A stretch of 64,000 nt of DNA from Cymbidium sinense (lineage: Eukaryota; Streptophyta; Magnoliopsida; Asparagales; Orchidaceae), in NCBI GenBank assembly GCA_021442155.1, contig CM038221.1:48493648-48557647 (forward strand), in the 5' to 3' direction. The notes below the pieces were generated by a model. It made no database searches. It saw only the letters and a list, made by a program, of their open reading frames with translations, and had not been told where the DNA came from. Positions within the stretch are counted from its first letter, which is position 1. Every line of letters begins with the position of its first letter. The position numbers and the translations under genes are program-made. Below are positions 1 to 15,000 of the stretch, in pieces.

Positions 1-3000
1 GTGGATGATTCAAAATTTTGGTATTCAGAGGATAGGCAGTTATTGAAGCTAAGTCACAATTTTAAGACATGTTTCAAGAACATAAAAATACAGGAAATTC
101 TCATAATAATTAAACAAAAAATAGAACATTTGCATTACCGTCAGCGCCATGCAAAATGATATGAATACAGAAAGCCAAACTGCATTTATAGGGACATTTT
201 GCTTGTTAACTTTATGCCAAAATGATGAGAAGGGCATTGCTCCATCTCTTGAAAATGCATAAGCCATCCTGCTTTCATAAAGAATAAGTTCAGAGAGTTA
301 ATTTATCTAAAATGGTACTAAAAGCCATTAATATTTCAATGATCCAAGTGTCACAAAACAAACATAAACACTTCTATATTCATAAAATTAAATTCTGCGA
401 ACATTTATCAAATATTAATAATCAATTTAAAACATAGAGTGCATTCATTACCTAGAGTTGCTTGTCACAGAACTCATCCCGCAGAAAAATATGGCAATAG
501 CGACCACTCCCAAGCAAATGATGCCACCAACTCCACTGCCATATCTATTCTTAAATGCAAGGAAAAATACCTCAGCGATGGCATAACCTCCAGCGTCATT
601 GTCACTGCTCAAAAGATATGGGATGTTGGTAACTGCGAATGTGATGCCAAGTAGGTATCCCCAACCAGCAATAATAGATATACCAATGGCACTAATTATT
701 CCTTTTGGTCCATTTATATCTGCACTCTTAGTTTCTTCGGTCTGAAGGAAATAAGTTCAAGTTGCAAACTTTGTTTAAATTTTAATTGCTTGGAGATCTT
801 TAACAACAAGCAGAATTTTGAAGGCATCAGATGTCCAAAAAAGTAGACAAAATTGTTGGCTCAAAAACTGGGCAAGCATAAAAGAATGATGTTCGCCCAT
901 GGCAATAAGTATCAATGCATTAGAGTGTCAAAAAATTGGTCAAACACAAACTCGATAAGAAAAAATCCATATTTGAGTTGACCTAATTAATTTTTTGGGT
1001 TGTGTCAAGTCAGGTCTAAGAATTTGACTTATTTAGTTTTTTGGATTAGATTTGAGTTGACCACCAACTTAAAGTTGACCGATTTTGACTGGTCAACTTG
1101 AATTTAACCTAAGACTAACTAAAATTTCACATCATTTTTTACCATGAACCCGAACGTAACTCAATTTTAACACATTTTTTACCTAGAATACATGTTGAGT
1201 TGTCAATCAGGTTGAAGGTGAGTCAAGCTCAAATAGAGGCATTTGACCCTTTTAATAAAGTCAGGTTTTGATCACTATTTGGGTCAATCATATTCAAACC
1301 CAACTAATAGACCCAAATTGACACCCTACAACGCATAATAGAGAATACGGTCTTCAATTAATGGATTAGAGAAAATAATTTGTCATAGAACAGCTTAAAG
1401 ATTAGAAAATTTTTTTTTTCACATAGGAAAATAGATGTTTGCTTACCATATGTGCAGATGCATCATATCCCGTCAATGTGTACTGGCTCATCAAAAGTCC
1501 CAGTACAAATATATAAACCTTGCTATGAATTCCGGCATCATTTTCAGTGTTAAAATGGCTGAAGACAAATTCAGCACTGGCCTTCTCGGTAGCAACACAG
1601 GGGATGAGAATCATGAGGACAAAAACAAATAAAAAAGGATTCAACTTTTAATTCTGAATACAAGTTTTAGCAAAACGTATTACTATTCAAGAAAATGTGA
1701 AAGAAAATTTAAAGTCTATGCATACCTAAGACATTCCATGCAGCAGCAAGCTGTCCGAAAAATGATAGCCAACTAATTGAAAAACTGTTTATGATGGCAT
1801 GAATAAGAAGAATCCCTCCATGAAAGCCAATAACCACATATTTGGAGGCTAGGTATCCTCCACCATTATTTCCCCCAGTACTGAGAAGAATGATGACTTG
1901 GATAAGTTGTGCTAATGAGAAATCTACACTAGTAGTTACAGCCCACTGCCAAGAGAATGTTTTCGAAAGGCTCAGAAGGATAACAAAAAGAATGATGCAA
2001 CTTAAAAGAATGCATATTCCTCTCGTGAAAATGGAGGTTAGGATCTCCAATTTAAAGAACATATATTACCTGTCCAACGAAAATTTTGATTTATATCATC
2101 AGAAACTTTATGAAGTTGTTTAAGATCAATACAGTAACATTGCCATAATTTCAGTAGTAATCAAAGTGGACCGTTTCCTTTTCAGTTCCCAAGGCTTTAT
2201 TTCATATGCCATCTCAAATCTTGACACATATTCTCTATTTAACCTTTTGGGCCCAAATTATTACTTCAATTTCATTAGTTTATCGATACATAGTTGTGAT
2301 GAAAAATATAAAAAAATAAAATTACCAAGCTGCCGGAGTTGATGGAGTATCAATTTTAATTATCTTAATGCTTTCCAATCACAAACATGCAAAGAGATAG
2401 GCTGTAAATAATTGTGAAAATAACTAATACTAATAAATATATAATAGATGACTATTATAAAATAATTAAGCAAGTTATACTTAGTACAAATTTTAATTAA
2501 ATAATATACAAGTAGTTATGGAGTTTAATATTAAGCAGTAAGCAAGTCACTTGTTGAACAATAAACAAGTTTGATCATGCAAATAAATAAATGAGATAGA
2601 TTACGTTCAAGTATGGTTCTATCAAACTTCTAGCTTTTAAAAAGCACTCGAACTTGTTTAATTACTAATTTAAATGAGTATTAATCGAGCTAAACTTAAG
2701 TTTATCAAGTGCATTAGCTCACGTAAGGCACCTACAATCCAAGGTTCTTATGCAAGTGAGATTGCGTCACAAGTTTTAAGAGAAATAAGTGCATTATAAG
2801 TGAGATTGTGAAGTAGTTCTTGATGTAAGCATGATATGATACAAACTAAGGGATTGTTAGTGATCAATTTTTTTTTTGTTTGTTGTTTGTTATCAGTCTT
2901 ATTTTGTTTATATTTTGACTTCAAATAAAACATACATGATGATGATTTTTTTTAAAAAAATGCTCAAGATACCTAAAAATTATTGAGTGTTTTTAAAAAT

Positions 3001-6000
3001 AATATAATTTATTTTAAAATAAATTATATAAACACTTAAAATATATTAAATAAATATATTTTTAAAAATATCATAACAATTAAAATAAAAAACACAAAAT
3101 AAAATTGATCCCAAACAAGCCCTAAGTCCCAAGGTCTTGATAAATATTACTAAACTAAAGAAGGTTGTGGCATATATTTAGTAGAGACAATTACTTATAG
3201 AAATTTTTTAAGGTTGTGGGTGGTTTTGAACTTAGTTAAATATTGTTGCACCTCCATAAAGCTGCAAGCGAGATGAACCAAGCATATGCATGTTCAAGTG
3301 CAATCATGTTTACCATTATTGAGCTCGAGCTCGATTCGAGCTTTAGAATGGTGCTCAAGCTTGAGCTTGTTTACTATTATCGAGCTCTCGATTCGAGTTT
3401 GTTCACGAGCTCAGTTCAAATTGGATTATCAAGCCAATTAACAAGCAGCTAGTTTAATGAATTTGTTTGAGCATCATCAAGGACTCCGATATGCGGCGTG
3501 CAATGACTTAATAACTTGTCGATTGATCGTTAGATTATCGCTTATATTAGATCGATATCGTTCGACATAATACAAAGTCCATTCATCGATCGGATGTCAT
3601 TTGAGAATCGTCGCAGCCTGCCGACTCCGATATGCGCATTGGCACATTGACAGCTCAATCGCTTGATCGGTTGATCGTTAGATTATGCAATATTTATACT
3701 CTGATCAATTTCAATATTCTGAACGCGATGGAAATATTCGTTCGTCGATCGGAGATCGTTTCAACTGATTTTGACAATGTTTGGTGCATCTCAGCTCCGA
3801 TTTGCGAGCTATTACATCAAAAGTCCATCAAATTTAGATTTTGAGGACACGGCGATGTATCATGGAGGAGGTCAAATGCACTCCAACAAATGTGATTCGC
3901 ACATGAAGTGAGTCGCATTGTTGAAAACTGGTTAACCCTTTGAGCTGGCCATAGATCTTGGATCACTTCATCTTCGATTTCAGTAGCTATGGGGCTTTGG
4001 TAGGATTTGTCATTAGTATGATATCTTATTTTGGACATACTAAATGATGAAATTGACTGATTTGTCAAGATCGACTTGTCGAATAGATGAAAAATCTTCC
4101 ACCATCTACTCTCTGCTTCGATGAGTGTGTTGAAGATCTTTTCTTCTGTTGTTTATTTGGGTTTCCTCCCTTCGTGCTTGGTGGTTTGATAGAAATTTGT
4201 TTGCTTTGTTTTGAGATTTGGAATCCTTACGTCTAGCTTTAAGCTCGGACTTGATAAAATTGACTGATTTATCCATATTGACTTGTCGTACATATATATA
4301 TCTTGATCTGTGTTTCTTTGCTTTAACGGACTTATCGAAAAGTGAATACAGATAACCTAGCCTTATATTAGTGCTAGTGTTGAGTTATCGTCTAGAATAT
4401 ACTTTAGCAGAATAACCACGAAATTCCTTTAGTTCAGCCATTAACTTCGTATGAACTAAGAATTGCTACCTCTGTCCCATACTTTCTACTTTGACAGACT
4501 TGATGAAGAGATTGGCTTTGATCTGTGTTTTGTGCTTGATCAGATCATTTGAGAATAGATTGGGATATCACCCTGCAGCAATATAAGGATTGACATGGCG
4601 ACTCGAATTAAGAGTTTCCTCAAATTATCTTGATATCGATCGGTAGAAAGATCTCTTAGATTCGATTGCTTGTAGTCATTCTGGATCGATTTGAGATTGA
4701 CTATCATCATTGGATTGGCGAGCGAGCTCTTTAACTATTTCTTACATGTTGAGTGAGGAGAGTGTCAACAACTCGGCTATTTATAGGCTTGTTGAGTTCG
4801 ACCTTTAGAACATGCTTGAGTATTCGACATAAGCTGTGATGGGTTGATGATTTGGTCATCGAACTAACGAACGGGGGCTCTTTCACTGCGGCCTTTTCTT
4901 GTAGCTTGTTGAGTGAGGAGAGCATCAACAACTCGGTCATTTGAGAGCTTGTTGAGTTCGACCTTTAAAACTCATCTGCGTCTTAGACTTCAGAATGTAG
5001 AGGTTGATGTTTTTCCAACTCAGTTGATTGAAGCTTCCAAAATTAGGAGTTCTTCTGACTTGATCTTCAACATTTGACGAATCTTAGAGAGAAATTTTTT
5101 TTCTGATATTTAGGGCTATCTTTTCATGCATATAAATAGATTCTTTTGGTCATACAAGAACATGCAACTTAATAAATAATAATTATAAATATATTCGATT
5201 TGATTGTAAAACTTCGATATCAATGAATCGAATATATTTGAGGATATCGTCTTATAGCACGATTTCAACTTAGCTAAATATATAAAAATATCATCTGTCT
5301 TGCTGGGGAAATTCTAAAACACTTTGAAAAAACTCTAAAATAATTTAAGAAAATATAACAATATATGAATTGATATATTTGATCTTAAGAGGGTTTTAAC
5401 ATGTAACATTGATTTCATCCATGTATAAAATCTAAAATGTCTCATGTAACTAAAATGCCTCGTGTAACAAGGAATTTTCACGAAAAATTTTTCATCTTAA
5501 GTATATTTATTTAGGGATGTCGACATGAAACACAATGTCAACCCAAATAAATATATTAAAAAAAAATGCATCATGTCGGGAGAATTTATCATTATTTAGA
5601 ATGTATTTATCATGTATAATATTTTTTGGTGTCGAATTGGCGTTGGTCTTTTCATATTTAGATTGATGAGTTGGTATTCCTCCGATACATAGGCTCAAAT
5701 TTGTCACCAATTTTTTATTATAAATAATTGGTCTTCTCAAGTCCAATTCCCCTTTTGGAATGTTAAATTGCATATGATCGAATGCTTTGGACATCCTCGC
5801 TTCGGTAGACTTAAATTTCGTTGAACTTAGATCCTAACTTTGTCAAGCGCGTCAAGCTCTTCAATCCGTAGACGAGCATTCTCACCTTCAGTATAATTAT
5901 GTTGAATAGCTGCTCAGAGTGAAGTAGTTCAACTTCAAGTGATAAGACTGCTTCAGCTCCAAACACTAGTGCATAAGAAGTGGATTTTGTGAGAGTACAG

Positions 6001-9000
6001 TCCAGATGTCACGTCATTTTTTTTAAGGCAGTTTTACTTCGAGACTTTGGCCTCCACATTTTCTTACCTTTTTGTCCGGACCTTTCAACGGCGAATTCTT
6101 GGACCTGTGATCCAAGTGTCACGCCTCGATGATCACCATACGGGACTTGAATTGGTTGACGTCTTGTCGGGGTTATAAGAGGAGATCTCCTTAGAAGATC
6201 AACTCTAACCTCCCAGATGACAGAACTTTGATATTTTATTCTTATCAGTCATTTTTTTTTAACAACTTTGAGGACCCGATGCACCCTTGTATATAAAGTT
6301 TCGAGGTTCCTCACTGAAGAAGCTAAAACCTGATGTTATCTGGTCTAGAAGGACTGATTTGACCAGTAGAATTGTTCTGCTTTATCCATCTTAGGTTGTC
6401 AAACCTGTTATGGGTTTGAACACTCACTTTTTGTTCACAGCTGGTTGTACAATTTTCTATTTGAACAATGGTTGTTGAGCAGCTTTAGCATTTCTTTTTT
6501 CTCTCTAAGTTAGCGATTCCGGATGAATAAGCTTTTGTTGCTACTTCTTCTCGAGGCTTCAACCTCCATATTTTCTTTCCTTTTTTTGGACCGGGACCTT
6601 TCGGATTCTGGGATCACGGTCAGTGTCACACTCAGATGCTCATCGTGCAGAATTGCTTGGTGATCTTGAGCTCTTTGAGTAACCTTTTATTGAAGATTTT
6701 TCATTTTCTCTGATAATCAAGCATTGATATTTTTTCTTCATAAGACATTTCTCCTTGACAACTCTCAGTATCCTGTGCAGTTTGAAGGATGAGTCTTAAT
6801 ATGCCTCCTTTGTGGGGTTATAGCTTGGTACAATTAGCCCTAAAATGATTGTTTAATATCACCAGTTAAGCTATTAATTTTCACCCATTTCAAATTTTCA
6901 AATTTATTATGGGTAGGAATACTCGCTTCTGGTTGTATAATAGATGACCCAGGTGAGAGCTGATGAGCTCCAACTCAGCATTCGTTCTTTCTCTGCTGCC
7001 TCTGGGTTAGTTTTCCTCCAGAAGAGGAGGCTTCAGCATCATGCCTTCTTAGTGCGAAAGGTTCAACTAGCAGAGTTATCGCATTCACAAGTATGATTGA
7101 AACTTTCTGCCAGTGATAGTTCTTTTCATGGTTCCGGAATGACTCAATCTTTGAATACAAAGGCTCTCTTTAGAAACCTCGATAGCAGTAGTGGTCATTT
7201 CAGTTGTCCTCCTCCGCAGTTGGTGTACAATATCAGTGCTTGGGTAGAAAATTAGTTCGGCTGATGTATGAAGTCTACACTACTAAAATAAGAACTCAAC
7301 ATCCCAAAGATTGATAATGTTAGCAGGATATTTTCTCCGACCTGGCTGATGAAGCGATGTGCTCAAAGATCTATTTTACAAATGAAATATGGGGATTAAT
7401 GTCGAATCGATATATCACTCACACTTTCAAAATGCAAATATATGACAAAACAAAATAATAGTTTAATAAAAATATACTCTACAGAATAATTCATTCGATA
7501 TAAAATCTCATACATTAATAATTTGAATTTATTACACATTTAAATTATCATTTTTTTTATTTTTAAATTTTCAAATATTTTGTTGCCTCTATAGTATGTA
7601 TATGACTAGCCAAAGATGAAAAAAGAAACATGTCTCCCAACGGAGCCGCCAGAAATCTGTGGGCTCGAAAAATTCACCACCGACCTCTCACAAATGAAAA
7701 GAGTATGATTTTAAGTGTCGATAAAATTTTCAAAAGGCAGATGAGATAGTAGATAAGACACTACCCAGAGATTTCGTCCTCATTTTGTGAGGATTTTAGA
7801 TTTAATTCCAGGTTTCCCATATGCGCAAGCACCTATAGTTAATTATCCCTCTCAATGCAGAGAGAGAACTTTCGATTAAGGCCAGTCATTAGATCACTGA
7901 ATACGGAGTTTTGAATTTGTGAATTTATGAAATTTATCATATTAGCTTAAACCGGATGGTTGGAGGAACGATGGCGTCCATCTCTGTGGATTACGTCGTC
8001 ATGGTTATCGTAGTCACTGGTCTACTTGGTCGAGGAGATAATCGACCAACTAGAAGGATCCTTATCGGGCCATGGGTTGTGTCGTCCATAATCTTGACGC
8101 GGGGTGGTGTTTATCCCAAGAAGATAGGATTAAGTCTACCTTAACTACGAGGATTTTTTGCCTATTAGATGTATCTTATGATTCATAACTCAAAAGAAGT
8201 CATTGAAGCGTATAAGTATAGTCATTGATCGTAATATAATGGGTGTTATTTGGCAATCCATCAGAAGACTCGGTAAATTACTACTCATATATGAAAGCTC
8301 TTGGAAAACCGGGGAGACCACACTTACTAGCGGATTATTGATTGAGAGTGAATATAGTAAAACACTTGATTTGATATTGTCGCTGTGTAAAGTTTTCTTA
8401 ATTTATCACCTCCGACAAACAATTGCAGAAGGCGGGTTGAATAGAGTTTGTTTTAAATAGTTAAGAATAATGACATATTAAATTTTGCATTTGGATTGAT
8501 ATTTAATTTATATTAATTTGATTTAAAATTGTTATCACATTTCGATGAAAGTATCCCCTTCAGTTGAAATCTTCATTCAACACAACCATCATCGGAGTAG
8601 ATGTATTGTTTGATCATTTAATTCATCGTTTCAGATCTTGTCGACTTATTAACTTAATAATAGAGGATCAGATCTACCGTCATATGGCAGAATTAGCTTC
8701 TTAGATATTTTAATAAGTTGAAATTTTTATAATAATTGAATTCTTAGATTTTGTTAACTTCGGATCGTCTAAGGCCAAACCAGGAAAGCCCGCCTCAAAC
8801 ACTAAGTTTAAACATTGATAGTATCGAGACGTGCGGTGTTTTGTAATTTAGGAAATTTTGTTTCTAAATTATGAGATTAATTTTATATTTATTTAATTTC
8901 AACTTAGCCTGTGCAGCATTTTCAGATATTAAAATTTGTATTTTAAATCTTTATATCCGAGCACATGTAGGTATTTTTTAGCTTAGATAATTTCATCTAA

Positions 9001-12000
9001 TCAATAAAATCATTGATTTTGAAAATCATAATTAGAATGAAATTTCTTAACTTTTGGATTGAAAGACGCTCCATAATTAGTGTAGCATTTAATTTAATAT
9101 CTTCTTCTGTCTATTTGTACGAAGAATAGCAAATCCGACGAAACTAAGTTTCTATTTTGAATTCAAAATATTGCATCTTTGCTTGACTTATTAACAAACA
9201 TATAACCATCCATTAAGGCTATTATATCTTCTTCAAGCAAGCTTATCCAAATTGAGGCTCTTTTCAAATATGAGTCAATTATTCACTAAGAAGTCTTGAC
9301 CATACTTGCTAATAAGTTATTTAATTTCAATGAAAATTTCTTATGAAGGGCTTCTGATTTTCGCTTTAGCTTGAAAGTGACACTCAACCAATATCTTGTA
9401 CTTGAACCCGACTTTAAAACAAAATCCAAATGATCATTTTAAAGGCTACATTCATGAATGAGCATGAGATGCCTAATTGAATTTGTGCTTGTGACAAAGC
9501 TACCAAATTACTTGCACACCTTTGTTTTTAATTTGAAATTGAATATTTGGATTTACCATCAATTATTGATCATTTGATATTCAATTGAAATCCTTACTTC
9601 ATTTGACATCAACTGAGATCATTCAAATGCTCAGTTAATATTGTTCATATTAATTACTTGTTCATGAATTTAACACTTTGAATTTTCAAAGAGAAACTTT
9701 ATTCACATAAGAAGAGTTCAAATCCAACGTGAATTTATCTTTAACTCTATATCAAGTTCCGTTTTTTATTCAAAATCGGGCTTAAATTCATTACAAATCA
9801 TTTGTTATTTCACACAACATTCAATTGAAATCTTTTGATTTCACGTTAAATGGGATTATTCAAATGTCCATTTAGCTTTATTCTTATAGGTTCTCTTTTC
9901 AAATATCATATGAGCACTCGTATTTATTTTATGCATTTATAACTTCACATTTTAGCTTATTATAACAAAAGTTTTGATTTAAGCCTTTCATTTATTTATA
10001 TTTAAGCACTTTGATTGTTTCTTTTTCCTTCTCTTTTTTTTTTATTTTCTAAATCCCAAAAATTTGACGAAATTCCATTTCGATGATTCGACGTCATCCC
10101 GCGTGAAATTCATTAGGCTGTTTGGACTCGTCCGCCTAATGAGCGTGGCGGTTATCTCCGACTTTCAATCCTACACTAATGGTATAGGCCTTCAATCACT
10201 GCGTAAAAGTAAATATATATGTAATTTCTTCTTGGTAATGTCTTTGCGACCGCGTCTATTTGCACCCATTACGCCCTATTGGGCATTACCGTGGCCTTAA
10301 AGCCTTTGTTAACATCTGCAGATAAATCCCTTTGGCAATCTCATAGATGCCCCTGTGCACAAGTACATCCAATCCCTCAAATGAACAGGCTCAAATAGAA
10401 GATTAGCTTGCCAGGCAGCCAAAGACTCTGATCCCTGTTGAACTCGACTTTGCACAATATGAATATCATTTCTAAGCAAATTCAACATTCTGGATTCAAT
10501 GGCATGATCCGTTTCGCAATCGAAGACCATTTGGTTCGAGTTGGCGTCAAATTGGATCCATTTTGGTTCAAACTGCGCATTATCACTTCCGACCGCTCGA
10601 TGTTCGCGTAGATTCGTCCGAATCAATCGTGGACAGTCTTATTTAATAGATTTCGACGTTTCGAAGCTAACGACACAATCAATTTTATGGACGTAGGTCA
10701 TTTGAGCATCATCGACGACTCCGATATCAACCGTTGGCCATTTCGATCGACGGCTTGATCGGTTGATGGATATCAATATTTATATTCCGACCAATTTCGA
10801 TGTTCTGAACGCAATGACGAAGTCCGTCCATTGATTAGAGGTCATTTGGGCAACATCATAGCCTCCCAACTCCGTTATGTGCACATTGACAGCTCGATCA
10901 TTTGATCGATTGATCGTTAAATTATGCAATATTTAATACTCTGATCAATTTCGATGTTTTGAACGCGATAGTGAAGTCCGTTCGTCGATCGGAGATCATT
11001 TCAACTAATTTTGACGATGTTTGGTGCATCTCAGCTCCGATTTATGAGTTGTTACATCAAAAGTCCGTCGAATTTGAATTTTGAACTCGACTCGACTCGA
11101 CTGATGCATCATGCATGGAGGTCAACAACAAAATCAATCCAATTCAATCCCCAATGAATCATCTTCGATCAATTTTGTATAATCAAGAGATTAAACTGAA
11201 TAAGTATGAAACTCTAGGACTAAATTGCCTAAACACAAATAGTTGACAAACTATTTTAAAGCATAACTCTGAAAATAAAAACATGCATCATTCCACCTGA
11301 ATGATAATACAATAGTCGCAAAAAAAACTAGAATTCCATACAAAAGTCATGGGTGAATATAAATTTCAGCAATGATTAAGTTACACAGTAAAAAAAAAAA
11401 ATTTATATGTATTATGATTGATGAAATTTAATCGCGCACATAAACAAGTGACTAAACAAATTAAAATAAGAACAATGATAAACAAATTAAGAACTCGTGT
11501 CAATACAAGAAGACTTGCCTCTGAAAATAGTTGTCTACATAAATAAAGTAATCAAATAATACTCTCCTAACAAGCATAATGCAGAATATATACAATAAAA
11601 TAGAATTGTATTTCGATACTCAATGTCCAAGGATTCAAAATAAAAAACTTCTAAGAATCTATAAAGATATATTCAGATAGAAAAAGTTTTAATGAGTGTT
11701 AGCACATAAATGATAGGAATTAGATTTAGGTTTAACTATCTTTAGGCATACTTATCTCACCCCTCCCCAAAAAAAATCCAAGGATGGAGCACATGACATA
11801 AGAAGGCATCAATAGAATTGTAGCAATTCATAGAGCCACTCTTATTAGGACTATAGCAAACTAGTGAGTAAAAAATAGCGGCATAAATAGGGAATAATGG
11901 TACAAAGAAAATGGAAGTAAAGACATAAGAAATTATATATCAATCTACCTTGCTTAAAAGCATATGATTTCAATAAATTGATCATTTGATGATCATCAAG

Positions 12001-15000
12001 TATGGGCTATTGTACATCCTGCAAGTTAATCCATGAATTATCATAACTAAGCTTATCATTACAAGGCATACAATACTTGTGATATCAATCACATCAATAG
12101 TGGCTTGCATATAAGTTATCTTCTAGAATAAGATAAGTAGATCCATCTAGTATTGTGTTGGATGTGAATTCATAAGGATGGGATATAAAGAAAGAAGAGT
12201 CCATAGTAATGACAAAATGTTCATACATAAAACCAAATTAGATGCATTAAGTTTGAAACACTACCAAAAACTTCTAAGAATTTCCAAGGCACGTGTAATG
12301 ACCTCCATGCAATGTATGGTTTCATTAGCCCTATCATTTATGGAGTTAATTTCTTAAAATTTCACATAAGGAAGATCTTAAGAATTTAGATAAATCATTA
12401 CATTATCACCTGATTTGAAGTTCACATGTCAAAATTGACATAATTTATAATTAGCTTTTTGAGCTCTCTTCAAACAAATACGATAATTCATTCAAATCAT
12501 GTAAATAATGTGAAATAAGTAATGAAAATGCTATAATGTTAATATATGACCTAAAGAATTTTAAATTAGCCATTTTGAGAATCATCAACATCATAAAATA
12601 AAATAAAATAATATCATCTCCATCATTATTATCTCTCAAATCATAATTTTCATCATTGCTCATCATTTTCTAGTTCATCTTCAAATGTGTCCTCAATGAA
12701 GAATCATTGTTCTTTCGTTTAGATCAAACTCAAATGTTATAGTTTCTTGCATAAACACGGATAACTCTCTAAATGTTATTTTGTATTAACTTTTATCCAC
12801 CAAACACTAATTCATCATGTTCTCTAAATCATCCTCTAATTTTCATGTTCAACACTTTATCCTTGTTATTCAAAATAATTGGCTCAATAATTTAGAATGA
12901 TGGTGTCTCCAACTTAAGGCTACTATACTTCATATAAACTAAATAACTCATGCTCAATCCCTTCAACTAAATAAATCTAAACGAAAATAAAGAAAATGCC
13001 AATCATAAAATTGAATCTATAAAATTGAACTTGTTATATTTTATAGCACAAAACTAACAAATAACGTGCATACTCATCTTTATTTGCCTTTCTACGCCTT
13101 GTTATACTAATATCACCAAAGGTGCACCTTACCAAACTATGAATATATATTTATATGTTGTCTTCAAATAAACATGTGTCGCAATCTCACTTACATCACA
13201 ATCAGCTCCCTCAGAACTTAGATCATACAATAATTATCAGTGGAACTTACATCTCAATCAGCACTAACCATATTTGTACTACAATTACTCCTTATAAAAC
13301 ATATACTGCATACATTCCTAACAAGAATTGGGCCACAACCTTCAAGAACCTTTACCAAAGCTCTGAGTAAGACAAAACTCATACTATTATACTTTTCTAC
13401 AACATTTACAACTAACACACATAAAGACCTATCTTGGTGCCTTTTATGCCACTTTTTCTAATTTTCCAAGAGAAGCCTCATGCTAAAGTCTTTTCAATTG
13501 CTTAAAGATAGATCACTCATATACAAACTTCTTACAAATAATGTAAGTTTTTCAACTAGGTAAGGTCCACTGGTTTTCCCTTCCATGGATTTTCCGTACA
13601 AAAAGTTCTTTGTACTACTCTTTATTCAACTTGACTTCATTTTATGAGATCGAAAATCCTACGATAATCATGATCAATCTTAAACCTAATAGCTAGGTAA
13701 AGCACCTTAGATGGTTCTAACTCAAGATGGCATATAATGGAAGGTGACAATGTGAAATATAAAACATATGGTTTCCCATAGCCATACTTGCCCATATTCC
13801 CACACAAAACTTTTCACAAAGTTCATGCAGACAACATGCATGAAAATAGAAGATTTCCTATGTTCACTCCTATATCTGCTTGTGTAATCTGCAATTTCAT
13901 GTAGAAACAGAAGCATAAAAAAGTTTGTTTGTTACTTAAAAAAATATATGTTCTGACTTCTCAGATAATGATGAAACCCATCCTAAAATATTTCTTATTG
14001 CTCAAAATATGCTTTTTCACATCTTCATTTCAATTATAATAGAACTACTCTTGGCAGAGATGTTTCCAGTAACATGAATCCTTTATTATAATAAAGATAA
14101 CATTAATTAAGAATCTAATTTCATTGCAAGATGTGCAGACATGACAGATATATTTTATTATCAGCATATAGTTCAAATAATTATTTATAAAAATAAAGGA
14201 ATCCTTCAAAACTTGTATAAAAACTATGTTTCAGTTGAAATGCCATCAGCCTTCCCAATCTACTCATCTATGCTGAACATGCAGCATTGCCTTTATCTTC
14301 GGAAGAAAATACTTTCATTTCTACTTTTTAGTTCTAGCAAGTGCATATGACTACCAAAAGAGGAATCTGTAATTCCTTCGCATAGATTTTGAAGCGAGCC
14401 ATGCAGCGCTAACAACAGAACTTTAAAAAAAAGAGTCATGGCAATTCGTTCGAAAAACAAATTTCCAATTGCAGTGACCAACTGATGTGGCAAAAATCCA
14501 AAATTTCCTGTTCATCGTATTTTAATAATGGGATAAGTGCGAATTACTTAAATGCAAAGCCACTGGGATAAAAAAAAAACAAGACAACTTTTTCAAACGC
14601 ATTATCATCTCTTCAAAGAAACCTCTAACTTGATAGCCTTGAGAAATTTCATTCATAGTATACAGCTTAATAAGGTATTTTCAATCTTCAACCATCAATC
14701 CAAAATTTCAGTCAAAATTACATGAAGAAGTTATGTTCTAATCCCTCTTTAATAGATTAACAATAAATTAAATTATCAGACAACCGTTAATCCAATCCTT
14801 AGTCACAACGCAAATACTGCAAAGCAGTATCTATAAACAGATACACAACAAATGGCAGAGCTTTCTTCTATCTAAAGACCTCGCTCTCAACCCTTCAATA
14901 ATCAAGAGGCAAAAAAAGACCTTTATAATTGATCCAGAAAACTTCCATGACTTTATCCAAACAATTAAACACCGCAAATAACAAAATCATTTTCATTTTT

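Noticed and set aside
1435..2123. Plus-strand frames opposite the permease exons
   Set aside because: Antisense shadows of the minus-strand exons.
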